Assembly (NCBI GenBank): GCA_947579665.1
Contig: OX388350.1
Span: forward strand, 40,953,393 to 41,017,392
Source of the DNA: Sympetrum striolatum
Taxonomy: Eukaryota > Arthropoda > Insecta > Odonata > Libellulidae
Direction of reading: 5' to 3'
DNA length: 64,000 nucleotides
The notes below the pieces were generated by a model. The model was not told the DNA's origin. It did no database searches and worked only from the letters and a program-made list of their open reading frames with translations. How positions within the stretch are numbered: position 1 is the first letter of the stretch; each line of letters opens with the position of its first letter. A program made the translations under genes and the position numbers. Below, piece after piece: positions 37,140-49,664 of the stretch.

Positions 37140-37724
37140 CTATACGGAGAGACTCTTCTCCAAATGCGAGGGATGTTTTGAACATGACCCGGCTAACAGA
37201 ACCCGTGTTTGGTGAGAATCCCATGGAGGACACTCGAATGTGTTCCGAGTACACCGATACGGCGTTAGTGGTTGGTTCTCTAAAACAGCCTACTTACGGC
37301 ATTTGTTGGACGTTAGAGAAAATCGTGCAATTTGAGTAATTATTTTAGAAATAGAACTAACTTCATGTGACGATTACGATAATGGATTCATAGTAAAATA
37401 ACTTATCAAAGTTCCACCAGTAATCATATATTACGATACGATAATGAAAAAATGGATTACATAAAAAAGTTGTTTCGCTGTAATGGTCGATTCTGCAATA
37501 TTATGCAATTTCATAGTAAAGAGCTGAGTTCTCTAAAACAACGGAGAATTCATAAAATAATTAATTTCATAGGTATAATAAATTTTGTTGTTGAAATAAA
37601 TTTCGTTATGCAAAGAAGTAAAAAAATTTTTACATATAAAAACAAAACGTGGCGCTTCGTTAAAACGCAATGAAGTTATTCCTAATCTCGAAAATAATTC
37701 CAATTTCTTTGTATGTTAAGTATA
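37140..37724. other. spacer, no gene seen
   Basis: GC-richer to about 37300 with short overlapping frames, then AT-rich. Nothing recognised. Confidence 0.4.
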
Positions 37725-38200
37725 CAGCCCGAAAGCTGGTTGAAGACCCATCCTTCTAACATTAGCTACGAAGAGGTAGTAGGCATACAAGGCTGGATAA
37801 CGAGTAAGGTAATTTGCCCTAGCTTTCCTCACGAAGCCAGATTTTTTTAAGCGAAACATGTTCATGTAGGCACAATAATTCTACGAATAACACTTGGAAT
37901 TCCATAAGGAAAAAAAGGAAATGAAAGGCCTTACTTTTGGCCAGTATCAAGCATCGCTCACACCTCAGTACCTTTCGTGCTATGTCTGCCATGAAATGAG
38001 ATAGTAAAAAATGTAAATGAAAGATACATTTTTCTATCCTGCACCAAAAGGCATTCATCCCAGAAAATAATGGAAATATTTTATTCATCATGATATGATC
38101 ACAAGAAAAAAAATACAGAGAACATTGATGAAAATTTCTTAGCTTTGCAAACATCCAAAATTACGTGAAATACGACTGTGAAAATTAGTGAATTCGTTAA
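37725..38200 (-). repeat. dispersed repeat family A, copy 8
   Basis: The longest single copy, on the minus strand and about 475 bases. Plus-strand blocks in order: AGCCCGAAAGCTGGTTGAAG, CATCCTTCTAACATTAGCTA, GGTAATTTGCCCTAGCTTTC, GGAATTCCATAAGG, GCATCGCTCACACCTCAGTA, GTAAATGAAAGATACATTTT and ATTTCTTAGCTTTGCAAACATCCAAAATTACG in two parts. It links the 3' half (copies 1, 3, 5, 6, 9) to the 5' half (copies 2, 4, 11), showing they are one family. The 111-codon antisense frame across it (37819-38154) is incidental. Confidence 0.75.
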
Positions 38201-39212
38201 AATTTTGACATTTTTCAATCATTCACATGATAGTGCATCAGGGAATGGGAATAAATAAATAAATATAGTTTTAGCGTATAGCATAAGCCACTATTTGTCT
38301 CTCTGAGGTTAATGGCGACTTTATGATCATCAATTTCAAGCTTTATCAGTCAGGTATCCCAACAGCTTGCAATAAATACCAGCCTTTCCGCTGATAGTGT
38401 ATGACACACACACGATACCAAAGGTATGTACAGTGGCGACGCCTATTTCACATTCATTTGTTCTTCTATTCGAGTTAAGATGGCGTGATAGTGTCGTCTC
38501 TCTGATAAAATACCTGTTTGGTGATAAAAAATGTTATCTTCTCCACGATACATTCGTTTGTACATGTGTTGTACTCGGTTTAGTCAACGTATGACGATGG
38601 GATTCACATCGAATATGCAAAATCACTCTATACATTGTTAGAAACTAGTAAAAAGAATGTGTATATTTGCATAGTATACGTTCAAAGATCGATAATGTGC
38701 CGTGGTGTGTGATATTTCCAAGGGAATAACGCATCTGATACTGGAAGAGTGATAACTGCTTATATAAAACAGTTGTAACAAGGTACTTTGCCTCATCCAT
38801 CTCGTACTACGATTAACATCAAACGTGGAATTCCGTGAATCATTTAACAATCGTGTTCCAATGAATATGCATACGAGTCTTATCTAACGTTAGTAACACA
38901 AGCATACACGCTGAAATCGAATATTTATTCTACTTCGAACCGGTAACCGACGCAATTTATACTAAATCAAAAAGGAAGAAGTTGGAAATATTAATGGCTC
39001 TCAATGTTGCTTCATTGAATTGAAAATGCTATTTTTAGTCAACTATTAAATGATCTATTAACTGTATGACTCTGTTACCATCCAATATCCAATAATCATG
39101 TAATTGTATAATTAGGGTAAATTACCGCGAATTATTTTATCACAGTATGAGATGGAAATTCAATTCGAAGTGATTGAGAATTTGACGGGATGTTTTTTTC
39201 AAAAAGTTCAAT
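38201..39212. other. AT-rich spacer, no gene seen
   Basis: No exon, RNA gene or shared repeat recognised. Confidence 0.4.
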
Positions 39213-39497
39213 AGCACGTTCCGTGCGGTGTCGATTTCATTGGTTGCTATCCTATGGCTGAATACTTTTAATATAATATATTTATACATAATAAAATAAT
39301 AATAACAACATAATATAATAATAAAAACATATAAATAATAATATTTCAATTATACATAGAATGTTAACCCTATATGCAGCAATAAGTTTTTTTTATTATA
39401 CTAACATTTATCGTTTCTTTCATATCTATGGCGTGATATGCACAGGATAGCCACAGGATAGGACTAACGTATGCGGCATCTCCGCACGGAACGTGCT
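39213..39497. mobile_element. MITE-like element, 285 bp, with terminal inverted repeats
   Basis: The left end AGCACGTTCCGTGCGG (39213-39228) is the exact reverse complement of the right end (39482-39497). Each end can also fold on itself, because GCACG and CGTGC flank a three-base loop. A second matching pair lies inside: CTATCCTATGG at 39247-39257 and CCACAGGATAG at 39451-39461, differing at one base. The interior is very AT-rich with ATA and ATAATA runs and has no coding capacity. Flanking bases (AAT left, AAA right) do not give a clear target duplication. The size, ends and lack of coding fit a non-autonomous DNA transposon. The superfamily is not assigned. Confidence 0.75.
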
Positions 39498-42400
39498 AAA
39501 ATCCGGATTTGAGGCAGGGGCAGACTTTGATAAAGAATATACATCAATCTTTTCCATTTAAATAATGCATTGATCTTACGGCAGCTAATCCGTTTACCGT
39601 TGTACTGTTTCAGCTAAGACTACTCTGGTTTAACTGTAGCATAATCTCGGCTAATAAATGACCATCTCTAAGAATTTATCGGTTTACGATTACATTTTTA
39701 CTGATTTTAAAATTAGAGCAATAAAATATTTAGAGGATACATATGAAAGTAAACATAAAATTATTAGCGGCCATAAGGGAATGTTGTTTTTATTTTGTTT
39801 TCTTTAAAAGTAAAGAAAATTAGTTTTTTGCAGCGTTTACATGTATTTAAGAGTTTTGGCAACTTTGGCGAATCGCTCGTAAGCTTACGGATACTGGAGC
39901 AAATTATCTTATAATGTGTAACTTGGTAAACTTTCATTGGGATTAAAAATTACAGCAAGACCGCTAATCGTAAATATTCGTTTCTTAATGGATCAGCACT
40001 AGAGTGGAAAAAGTACCTGCAAAAGTCTTCGAACTTCTTCCAAGTAATTTAAGGGCTTAATTAAAGATTTAAGTAAGAATAATGACTTTGGCAAGTGATC
40101 CTGCCGATAGTAAAATCCTAGACCAATAGGGGATTGCTTGGTAGGGTTATGTAAGGTCATGCCTTAGAGGCCCAGGAGACACCATGACCCCTAAGGTGAT
40201 CGAGAAGACCTATCAGGAACCCAAGAAATATCTTCCAAGAGATCCCATTGTGGTCGAGTCTTATCAATACAATATGGGGTAAGCATCGGTAATTTCGTGA
40301 TAAATTTTCAAACAACCGTTACACGATTTACAGCGGTTATATTGGCTCAAATATTTCCACAGAGAAGGCCCTTGCATTCACTTCTTTACATATAAGACGC
40401 CATTTATTTTCTTTCACTCTATATTACGTAACGGATGTTTTTAAATTAATCACGAACTTACCAATGTTTATCAAAATTCAATTTCATCCATTTCAATTTA
40501 AATTAACTGAAAGAAATAAGCTTATTATGTAATGACTTGGTGGAACCCGTTAACACCGTATTTAATCACGAAATTTGTACGAGATAACAACCACGTTTAT
40601 TTACATCCTGCGAAATAAAATGTATATATTTATTTGGAATCTTACATACATTTTGATTAAATATGGAAGTAAGTTTTATTACGATTTTCTTCAATTTTTT
40701 GTTTTCAATTGATGTTTAAATTGCTTCTTTTCATGAAAATATTTGAACATAAATGAAAATGCGATTAATTGGTATAAATATCATATAATATTTTATTCGA
40801 GAGACATGTGGGAGCTGAAGACATAGCAGACAAAAGGGGGACTGTGTCGAAAATAAGTGGTTGTTCGTTGATGTCTAATTGCAGTGTCAATGATGTGTGG
40901 TTTTGATTTGTTCAAGATATTTAAGGGTGAAATCTTTATTTTTAATATGAAACAAATAAAAAAAAGATCAAAATAATGTGAAACTTACGTAAGTAATTAT
41001 TTTTCTATTCCTGTTATAGAGTTTCACAAAGTAACGGATTCGTCGCTTGATTATAATATTATAATAATTCATTATGTAGTTTATACAATGGATTTGAGAC
41101 TAATTATACGTAAATGAACTTAGTCACCTCCTTTATATATATTGGTAAATATAATTTCTTTCTTTGCTACCTTTTTACGAATGCTATCCCTGAATCGAGT
41201 AGCATACTTCAATATTGTGTGACGTTGTTGATAAAATGATTTTCTCATTAATTAAGATAACCGAGTTAGCGTCGACACCTCCCCCAGCTTCGTGCGGTGG
41301 AATCGTAAAATTCGTACATACACAAACAATGAGAAACACACACAGAGATTCCAAACCTCCCTATTGCGCACTTTCTCTCATTAGAACACGATACACCACT
41401 CCGCCTCGTGTTGGCCGAACGTATATTTAATATTCCAAGGGATACGATCGAGATTCGAGATCGCTTTTAGAGTACACCCTTGGAAAGCCAATGGATCGAG
41501 TGCACCCTGACGCCCATGGCGGAGATGAAGTTTAAGAGTTATCCGCTGCCGAGACCGCGATAAAGCATGAAAACGGTGTCCAGACTTTTACAACCCCTTA
41601 GCACGCCGACCCCGGGTCGAAAAACACCCCGTTGGCCCTCTAAAGAGAATTTACGTGCTAAAGATTACGACTTGGTGCCATGAGAAAACTCTCTCGGACC
41701 CAACACATGACCTTAGCGTATACTGCCCGCGCGCAAAGTACATGGCGAAAATTGATGCGGCCTCTAGGTTGCATGGCAACGAGAGGTTTTCAGAGGGTAT
41801 TCTTAGGTCCCTATTGTACTCTGCGGAGAATGCCTCGGTCGTTAAAATAAGTTGTAAAGGATGTATGGCGTTTGCTCGGGAATTATGGAGTCTCTTCCGG
41901 AACTTGGTTTTAGGAAAAGTTTCCTTGAGTTTTTCCAAGTGCATGGTGTTTGCTCCACTTCGAAAGAGCTAAAATCTGAAACACGCACGGTTCAAGTCGT
42001 AAAAGAAATCTCGGCCCTAGTTAAAACTTGCTACTGCACAGTCGGTAATTGATAGATGACACTAAACGAAAGAGTTTTGGGGTTCTATTACCACGGGAAC
42101 TACAATTGACATATTAAAAGTAAACAGATCCGTTCGAATAACATTCATAAGTTTAAATAGCGGGAAAACTTACTTTTTACTACTATCTTATCATAGCAAG
42201 TGAAATACCTCACAACCGGGTGCCCCAAACTTTTTCTCTGATGGAGCACTTTAAGGGTCTTTGAATTTTGACAGAGATCCTTGTGTAATTTGAAGGTAGG
42301 TAATGACAGATAATATATAATAATCAGTAAATCTTCGAAAATTTAAAATATATTTTTATATTGTGTGGCGTTTTGTTGCACCAGCATGAATGTCATGAAT

Positions 42401-42839
42401 TATTCATACGTAAAATTATATTAGTTAAGGAAACCCTGCATTACAGTATAATTGCTAAACATTAACTAAACCGTACAAAGTATTACACAAAGTATATGAC
42501 CAGCTACGCAACAATACCGCTTCGTCGGGTGAAAAATTGAACATTTATTATTAATAAAAATAAATCACAAATTTTGATATGAATTGAAGATGATGTAGAG
42601 ATGCTATCGACTTAGGCAATTGCTTAATGATTGCTATTAAAAATATTGTTCAAAAGATACTGAAATATGTGAAATAAAATGAACTGAAAATAACCGAAAT
42701 GATACTGAAAATAAGTGAATCTCTTTAGCATATTTCACTCCAGCTCATTAAGCAAACCAAAGGGAAGAAAATTGGAACACATATAATAATAAATTAGAGG
42801 TTTATCAGCGATCAGAAATATACATTGGATGTTACTTAG
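39498..42839. other. spacer, no gene seen
   Basis: AT-rich apart from about 41230-42050, which is GC-richer. That block holds 105- and 97-codon frames on opposite strands that overlap almost fully, a sign of composition rather than coding. A decayed internal similarity exists between the GTATGGCGTTTGCTCGGGAA and GCATGGTGTTTGCTCC blocks (about 41862 and 41941). Confidence 0.4.
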
Positions 42840-43060
42840 AAAGTCAGTAGTCTTTGGCAATGAACTACGGATTGCTGACAAAGACGGCTATTTGAAATTA
42901 TTAAACCTCTAAAGCAAAGTAAAGGTAAACTACCTCACTCCTCATATGGCAGAGTAAGTCTCATTTCTTCTGAGTATATGGTATATATATCTGGCAGTGG
43001 AGTGTTTGAATAAAAAAACGGCTTCCGGGCTGATTATTTTACAGATGGAGTATTCCGAAA
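42840..43060 (+). repeat. dispersed repeat family A, copy 9
   Basis: Contains AAACTACCTCACTCCTCATA near 42928 and GGCTTCCGGGCTGATTATTT near 43020, with a TTACAGATGGAGTATTCCG end. Upstream similarity to copy 4 is weak. Confidence 0.6.
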
Positions 43061-43631
43061 GAACGCATTCCTCTAAAGAAGTAACCTATCGCTGCACTCA
43101 CTGCAAAACCATTTCGATTGGAAACTCGAGGCATGCTTATGAAAAACAACGAATATTCAAACCGGTGAATCGGCAAATCTCGAGGAGAATATTCCATTCA
43201 TCGAGCGGAGATGAGGAAAAAAGGAGTTAACGTTGGGTAAAAACAAGTATGCTACGGCAGACTGAAAATTTCTAAACGCGCATGAGATACTCCTATATAA
43301 AAAATAACGACTTTACGCATATTCAATTCCATAGAAGCCATCTCCGACGTTTTTAGGCGCTCCAAAGGATTTCTACCGAGAGAAAAACGAAACCTTTATA
43401 TTCCGTTCTCTAATGTTTCTAATAGCAAACAATTGCATTTTACTCCTAGTTCTGGTGAAAACATAGAATTCAGAAGCAAACCTACACGAGACCATATACG
43501 TGAATCTCTCCTAGAGAAATCTCTCTTTACAAACATTATGCCGAAAAATGATAATGTAATCCCAAGGAAAAACGGACTTAAAAAATGTCTGACGGGACCG
43601 GGAGTGAAAAGCCGTTTTGTTAAAATGTTCT
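43061..43631. other. spacer, no gene seen
   Basis: Mixed composition with short frames of 73-77 codons that resemble nothing known. Confidence 0.4.
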
Positions 43632-43800
43632 GGCCGGGTAGCCTAGTTGGTTAAGGCAGCCTCCCGGGTAGAGGAAGATCCGGGTTTGATTCAGACTTTT
43701 TTCAAGTCCATTTTTCTTTGGGATATTTCCTTGGTGCATGCCCTTAAGTGCATAATACTTTCAACCCATACTTTTGATAATGCAATATTTATCCCCGAAT
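43632..43800 (+). repeat. tRNA-derived SINE (SINE D)
   Basis: GGCCGGGTAGCCTAGTTGGT gives a Box A (TAGCCTAGTTGG) at the right distance from a Box B-like GGGTTTGATTC near 43683. A TTTTTTC run follows at 43699. The body continues with a GGGATATTTCCTTGGTGCATG block. The head does not form a closed cloverleaf and its acceptor end is not paired, so it is a SINE head rather than a gene. The 3' limit and any target duplication are not resolved. Confidence 0.6.
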
Positions 43801-44014
43801 AGCTTTGAAAAACAATAGCAACTTAAATTTAGATAACTTTGAGAATAGGAGAAAAGATGCAAGAGCTCGTAGTGAGAGAATACGCAATTCTTCAAAATTA
43901 TAAAATGCTGTATTTATACATTATTTACAAATTATGTTGTACGGATTAGTTTTTCTTATAGCCAAGTTGCAATGCTGAAGAGAAGCATAGCATATTAATG
44001 AAAATATTTCTAGA

Positions 44015-44135
44015 CATTCGCTCCAAAAACCTCCTGTAGACAATATACAATAACGTACCGACGAGAATTCGAACCCACGCGTGCACAACACATTGGATTA
44101 TCAGTCCAACGCCTTAACCACTCGGCCACCTCGTC
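44015..44135 (-). repeat. SINE B copy 4 with tRNA-Ser(TGA)-like head
   Basis: On the minus strand, 44135-44060 reads as a tRNA-Ser. It has the acceptor GACGAGG, Box A TGGCCGAGTGGTTAAGG, an anticodon stem TTGGA/TCCAA around CTGATAA (TGA), a long variable arm and Box B GGGTTCGAATT. About six bases of the T stem's 3' strand are missing, so the T arm and acceptor cannot close properly. Immediately after, from 44059 down to 44015, comes the SINE B body (GTCTACAGGAGGTTTTTGGA) known from copies 1-3. This junction shows SINE B arose from tRNA-Ser. The body is cut short after a CGAATGTC block. Confidence 0.8.
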
Positions 44136-44734
44136 ATATTTTCAAACATTATATAGTCAAACACTTTACGTATATCGTACAGAAAAATTAAGCCACTGAA
44201 AACAATGCCGGATTATCCAATGGAAAAGAAAAAAAATAAGTCAAATATTTAGTTTTCTTAATCTATATAAAAGCATATCTGTCTTAATGACAAATAATTC
44301 ATTCCACAAGAACAAGAGCTCTTCATACAGGGAGAATGATAATAAAGTAGAATAATAAGGTGTATAATTCAATTTTTGAAGTTCAAAAAATGTGAATAAT
44401 ATAAATCGGCACAAATATTTATTTTAGAAATACAAAAAATACCTTGATATTACTTCCAGGATAACGTTATTTCCAATTATTTTAATACGTTATTCTTTTT
44501 CCTGAGAACAGCTTTTTAAAGAAAAAAACAGCATATTATCTGTAAGGATACATTCATGAGATTGCACGTTACAATGTGCGCTGTATCAAATAGATGTACT
44601 CTACCCATACATCTTCAAGAGTCTTAAAAGGTGATTGGCATACAAAGGAAGTGATAAGAACATTCGCTCTTCTCTGAACATATTAAAAATGCATTACTTT
44701 ATATAAAAAAAATTATATTTTCTTTAGAACCAGT
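44136..44734. other. AT-rich spacer, no gene seen
   Basis: Nothing recognised. Confidence 0.4.
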
Positions 44735-45030
44735 AGACCGAAGGTCGGTTTCATCCTCGACCCCTCAATCATTAGTAACCAAAAACTCTAAAAGAGGAAT
44801 GAGGCAACTAAGCGAGATGAGGATTGAGGTAATTTGCTCTCACTTTCCTAACGAAGCCTGTATACTGTGTTACAGTGGAGAACATTCACGTAAGATCAGC
44901 ACACTTACCTTTTGGGTAACATTTTTCATGGCATTCAAATATGAGACACCTAATTAAAAGCCTGACCAACTTAATTCAATCAACAGCAGCATTACTATCA
45001 TCACACCCAAATGAAAAATAAAAATATTTC
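44735..45030 (-). repeat. dispersed repeat family A, copy 10
   Basis: Plus-strand blocks AGACCGAAGGTCGGTTTCAT, CGACCCCTCAATCATTAGTA, GGAATGAGGCAACTAAGCGA, GAGGTAATTTGCTCTCACTT and CCTAACGAAGCC follow copy 8 closely. The 5' portion (AAATATTTCATCC near 45022) is short. Confidence 0.65.
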
Positions 45031-46805
45031 ATCCTTCAGCGAAAGATAAAGGATGGAATGACCTGAATTCAGCAGGATAAGGGAAAATGAAAGGAAAAGG
45101 AAGGGGGGCAGGGGTGGAGAATGGTAGACAGACTGTCTCCATTCTTATCTCCCCTCGAAGCGGATGTGGCTGACAAAACAAACGACGAGAGGTGTGCGGG
45201 AAAGGGGAAGGAACTCTTATCCAATCCTTTTGTGGCACCTTCTTACTTTCCATTCTATCTGATTCTCTCTCGATAAAGTGTTACTTCTAATAGGACGCTT
45301 TTTGCAGGGAGGGAAGTAGTAATATACTATGAAGAAGGAGAAAGGAAAGCTTTGTGGGCCATTGTATAGTAAAGTGAGAGGAAAAACATAAGGAAATGTC
45401 TATCTTTCTTCTGATATGAGATTTAGCAACCGGAAGAAGACTGTGATGGAAGTGACAAATTCATCTCCCTTTATCTTCATCAAATAGAGGCTAAAAAGTG
45501 TGGCTGCTTAAAAAGGAGATTCTCTCTAAAAGTGGAGAATGCGGGGAGAAATAAGACAAGGACTAGAATGGATAAGAGCATTTTGTACTCTAAGTGCAGA
45601 AGTGATTATTTTCAATTATTATGGCCTTCTACGAAGTAATACCTTCGAAATCATAAAATGTATATCTTCAGAGAATAAATGAAACTCGGTTTTTGGTAAA
45701 TGCGAAAGTTTGATATATTTGAGGTTTAGGAAGTTGAAATGAAGTACTCAGCAATCACTTACGTCATGTAATATTCGCTAATTAAAATATGTTCACTTCT
45801 GTTGTATTTCGATGCTAACGTCAGACACAGAATAGAGATAAAACTAATCTGCCATTTTGTCTTAACGGTAGAGCATTCTTCCGACGTGTAAAAGAATTGT
45901 GCTTGAAAATCGATGAAGTTGTTACGAAGCACAAAAGAACTCGCTTCATTTTTAGATTAGTAGTAAATTAGTTGAACCGGAATCAAAAAATGTTAAACTA
46001 ATTTAAAATAGATATCCAGAGACACAGTCATTACTCTAGGAGAATTATTTTCCGGACGGGTAGATTAGTTAGAACCAATAACTGATGAGCTTCGTAATAG
46101 CTTCTCCCACGCCATCAAATTCAACACTAAAACATGCTGGACATTTATAGTTCTAATCTTCGACAGATACTGCTATCTGAAGATAAGCGAAGGCGGGTCT
46201 GCGTAGTGTAGTATTGGTCTGACATTGAGCAGCTGAGAGGGCAAAGATGAAAAAATTCCAAGGGCACTGAGCTCTTTCATGGGATTCTGCGCCGCTAATC
46301 GCTTAGAAAAATGAACATTACAAGGACAGGGTGAGCCAATGACCCCTCTTGGACTACACTTTCTTCGGACCGTGTACGGACAAAAAATACTTCGTATAAG
46401 GCGCTCTGAAATTCAATGCGGAGAATGCCGAGAGCATTGGAATGGGCATTTCCAACTCGGACCGTACGTTTAGGATAGAATTCAGAAACCTATGTGAACA
46501 AAACTAAAGCAACGGCCTTTGTGAGATCTCAGACAATCGCTAGAAAGATCTGTAAATCTTAAAACATTGTTAGTAATATGTTCAAGTCTTGTTAATGCAA
46601 TTGTAATTTAATGTAGGTATACCTTTAATTTTTAATTCATGGGAAAACTGTATCTATTCATATACGCTGTCTTCATATTGAGTATAATACTTACTATTAA
46701 GGTATACATAATGATTATATTAAGATATTTGCTACACTGTTACATTAATATCTTTATCCTCTAACTGGTCGTCGATCTTATAATATATCTTAAATTTCTG
46801 GAGCG
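45031..46805. other. spacer with purine-rich and GC-richer patches
   Basis: About 45040-45240 is GA-rich. About 46170-46520 is GC-richer. A partly Box A-like TTAACGGTAGAGC near 45861 lacks a Box B. No exon was seen. Confidence 0.4.
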
Positions 46806-46971
46806 AAGGAAGCAAATCGAATTTCTTTCACAGCTACGAGTAAATTCAGCAAGAAGAAAAATAATAAACAAATTTAACGATATAAATAAAGGAAGCAAAT
46901 CGAATTTCTTTCACAGCTACGAGTAAATTCAGCAAGAAGAAAAATAATAAACAAATTTAACGATATAAATA
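46806..46971 (+). repeat. exact 83-bp tandem duplication
   Basis: The unit 46806-46888, beginning AAGGAAGCAAATCGAATTTC and ending CGATATAAATA, is repeated without any difference at 46889-46971. The two copies are identical over all 83 bases, which in an otherwise heavily decayed region means a very recent event, a polymorphic tandem repeat or an assembly artefact. It has no coding content. Confidence 0.95.
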
Positions 46972-47682
46972 AAACTATTAAATTAATTGGAGATTAACAG
47001 ATGAGGCATGTCGTAAAGACAGATAAAACAAACAACAGCTATACTACATTAACACATATCAGCGAAGAAAGACAAAGTAAATTACAAACAAATGGAAAGG
47101 AACACTTGAATCAGTGTGTCATCAGGATAACGGTGACGGAGATTGCATGATAAACTATCAATAGAGGAACTAAAAATAATAGAAACTGATATTAAAGAAA
47201 AAAAAGGCTGGAAAAAACGAAAACAAACAGTTGGAAATAATGGGAAAAGTGAGATTGCTGGTGTTGGTTTTACATTTTATGCCCATTAGGAGAAGGGATT
47301 GGTACGACAGCAGGCCTCTATAGCTGTATATGCAGAGCAAAGAGGAAGACGCTAAAAAGCCTTAGTATGTAATTTACGTATAAACATTATATGTTTTAGA
47401 CTTTTTTAGACCACATAACTTATACAAACGAAATTATTGATGAAACCTTAAAACATTTAGATCATTATGACTACAGAATATATATGTAATAACTAAACTA
47501 TGATTGCAGTTTTATGGCGATGTCATCCTGTAATTGTAAAGCTTTTGTGAAGTTGTTAGAGTGATTACAAAAGTACTACATGCTGCTAGCAATGTTTGTG
47601 GATTAAAATGTAAATCATAGATGCTTAAATCGTAAATGATTGTATTGCGAAATGAACAATAGTTATTTTGGGGTGTTTGAGC
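46972..47682. other. AT-rich spacer, no gene seen
   Basis: Nothing recognised. Confidence 0.4.
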
Positions 47683-47750
47683 ACAATATTTTTTATTTTA
47701 TATCGCAATATTTTGCATTTTTATATCGCAATATTTTGTGTTTTTAAATC
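47683..47750 (+). repeat. 23-bp minisatellite, about three units
   Basis: TATCGCAATATTTTGCATTTT starts at 47701 and again, with one change, at 47724. A diverged unit precedes it (CACAATATTTTTTATTTTA near 47682). Confidence 0.75.
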
Positions 47751-49620
47751 TTATATTTTTATTTTGTTTGAGGTTGTTTTATTCGTTGATTGCTGTATAA
47801 AATAACGTCACCATCTGAACCCAATTTATCGTATTAAAGCACAAGTGATTTAACACGATAAATTTTATTGAAATATACATAAAACATATACGCATACGAA
47901 TCCGGCTAAAGGTTGGAGTAAAAAGAGCTTTGATAAAGAAATGATGAAGGTTTAACCTAAATTGAAGAAGCTCTTGCCGTAAAATAGCTTCGCAAAGGAT
48001 TCAATGACACACTTTTACGATTGACGTGAAATATTAAACAAGCGTTCTCTCGTAAAATAGGAAGAGAATATGAAAGCATTGTTTTCTTCCCAGCTGTGCC
48101 TGCAGACATTAAATTCCAAAAAACGTCGGGAGATATATCAACGAGAAGTAGCGATATACGAACAAGAAGAAGTCTCTAGATACTCCTTAGAAGTCGTTTA
48201 GTTAATTTATTGTGTAAGATAGACTTAATAATAAAAAAATGTAGTCGAATAAATATGATTTGGATTATTACATTCATAATGAAGGGATAGTAGAATATGG
48301 AAGGTTTACGAAAGTTAGAACCATAAATCTAACTGAAAATAGAGTCTATAGTGCTCGCTGCATTCAGCTGGTATTTTCACGGGCGAAAAATAAAATATTC
48401 GTATTCCACGTGTGTGACCTGAGGAGAGGAGAGCACAATACACTCGGCTCATTTTAAAAATTCACAGAATGCTTGATAATACTGTTTCCATATTCAACAG
48501 CATCTCTTAGTTGTAACTACATTTCGTACAAATTAAAGTTTTGTTTTATTATAGAGTGGACTTCTTAAATTTTTAGATTACGCTTAGTAAAGAAAGCAAT
48601 GCTAAATTACTTCCTCGGTAATTCAATTATTGGCTAACGAGGAAAATGTTGACTTAGAACAGATCACTCAATTTATTTCCTATCCTTACCTTGTAAAAGT
48701 AGAAAACAATACAATACCGGTCAAGTTCACAGGACGGATGAAATGTACTATAATAAACACATTTTTTCTCCGACTTATATCAAACGGAAGTAAGAAACAC
48801 TGGCAATAGTTCCGATTACTCTATACATAACCACTGGGACGGATATTTTACCATATGCCTTCAACAACAGACACGTATGTAGTGCTTAAACAGATGCCTA
48901 ACTCTGATCTAAGCTCAATATGGAAAGTCGTTTTCAATATCAGTCATATGCATGATTATCAACAGTATACTAAAATGCCAACCTTACTCAAATACGATAG
49001 TTTGAGGTAGGTACTCATTATTTTTCAGAAATACTGTAAACAGTGAGGAACTTCATTGATTCCTTCATGGAGACTCATTGGTCGGTACTAGAAAGCAATA
49101 CAGCATTTGGACGAATTAAGCTAAGTAGACCAAGCAGATCCTTAAAGTTATCAAAACTCCAAACCTATTATTATCATAAACGAGAGTACCCTTTTTCAAA
49201 TTCAAAATGATCTCGAAAGAGCTGAGCTACGATTTACAAACGTTATTATTAAAGCAAATTAAGGGTTTTGATCCAGAAAATTCAAATTAATTTCCTCCTT
49301 GGATCTATTCAAATAGAAAATAAAGAAAAGTGAATTATCTCTTGGCAAACAAATGCCTAAAAAGAAATAGAAAGAGATTTTCGAATTTTTGGAAATGCGA
49401 GATCAACTATCGACCACAGATGTATCTTTGACAGCAATTTAAGCGAGTTTTCATGATTTTGGTATGGAATATTTGCTGATAACAGCGCATCCATCATAGC
49501 CTTTACTCTCGCTGTTTGGATATTACGGCACAATTGGGTGATAGCAAGAATTCATTTTTTCAGATAACAATACGCGAAAGCAATCGATTAGGAAAATAGA
49601 GTCAAGGTACCTACACCCCA
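47751..49620. other. AT-rich spacer, no gene seen
   Basis: No RNA gene, exon or shared repeat recognised. Confidence 0.4.
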
Positions 49621-49664
49621 TGCCACACGCCGAAATGAGGCTTGCAGGGTTCTTACATAAACAT
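49621..49664 (+). repeat. dispersed repeat G, copy 2
   Basis: TGCCACACGCCGAAATGAGG then CTTGCAGGGTTCTTACATAA matches the copy at 35569 at about 38 of 44 positions. It is followed by AACATATAAAATG, a short degraded tail. Confidence 0.6.

Noticed and set aside
41651..41972. 105- and 97-codon frames at 41.7 kb as genes
   Set aside because: They overlap almost completely on opposite strands and neither resembles a known family.
44060..44135. Functional tRNA-Ser(TGA) gene
   Set aside because: The T stem has lost about six bases and the sequence runs straight into the SINE B body, so it is a SINE head.
45850..45910. tRNA-like sequence around TTAACGGTAGAGC
   Set aside because: A partial Box A only. 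There is no Box B and no cloverleaf.
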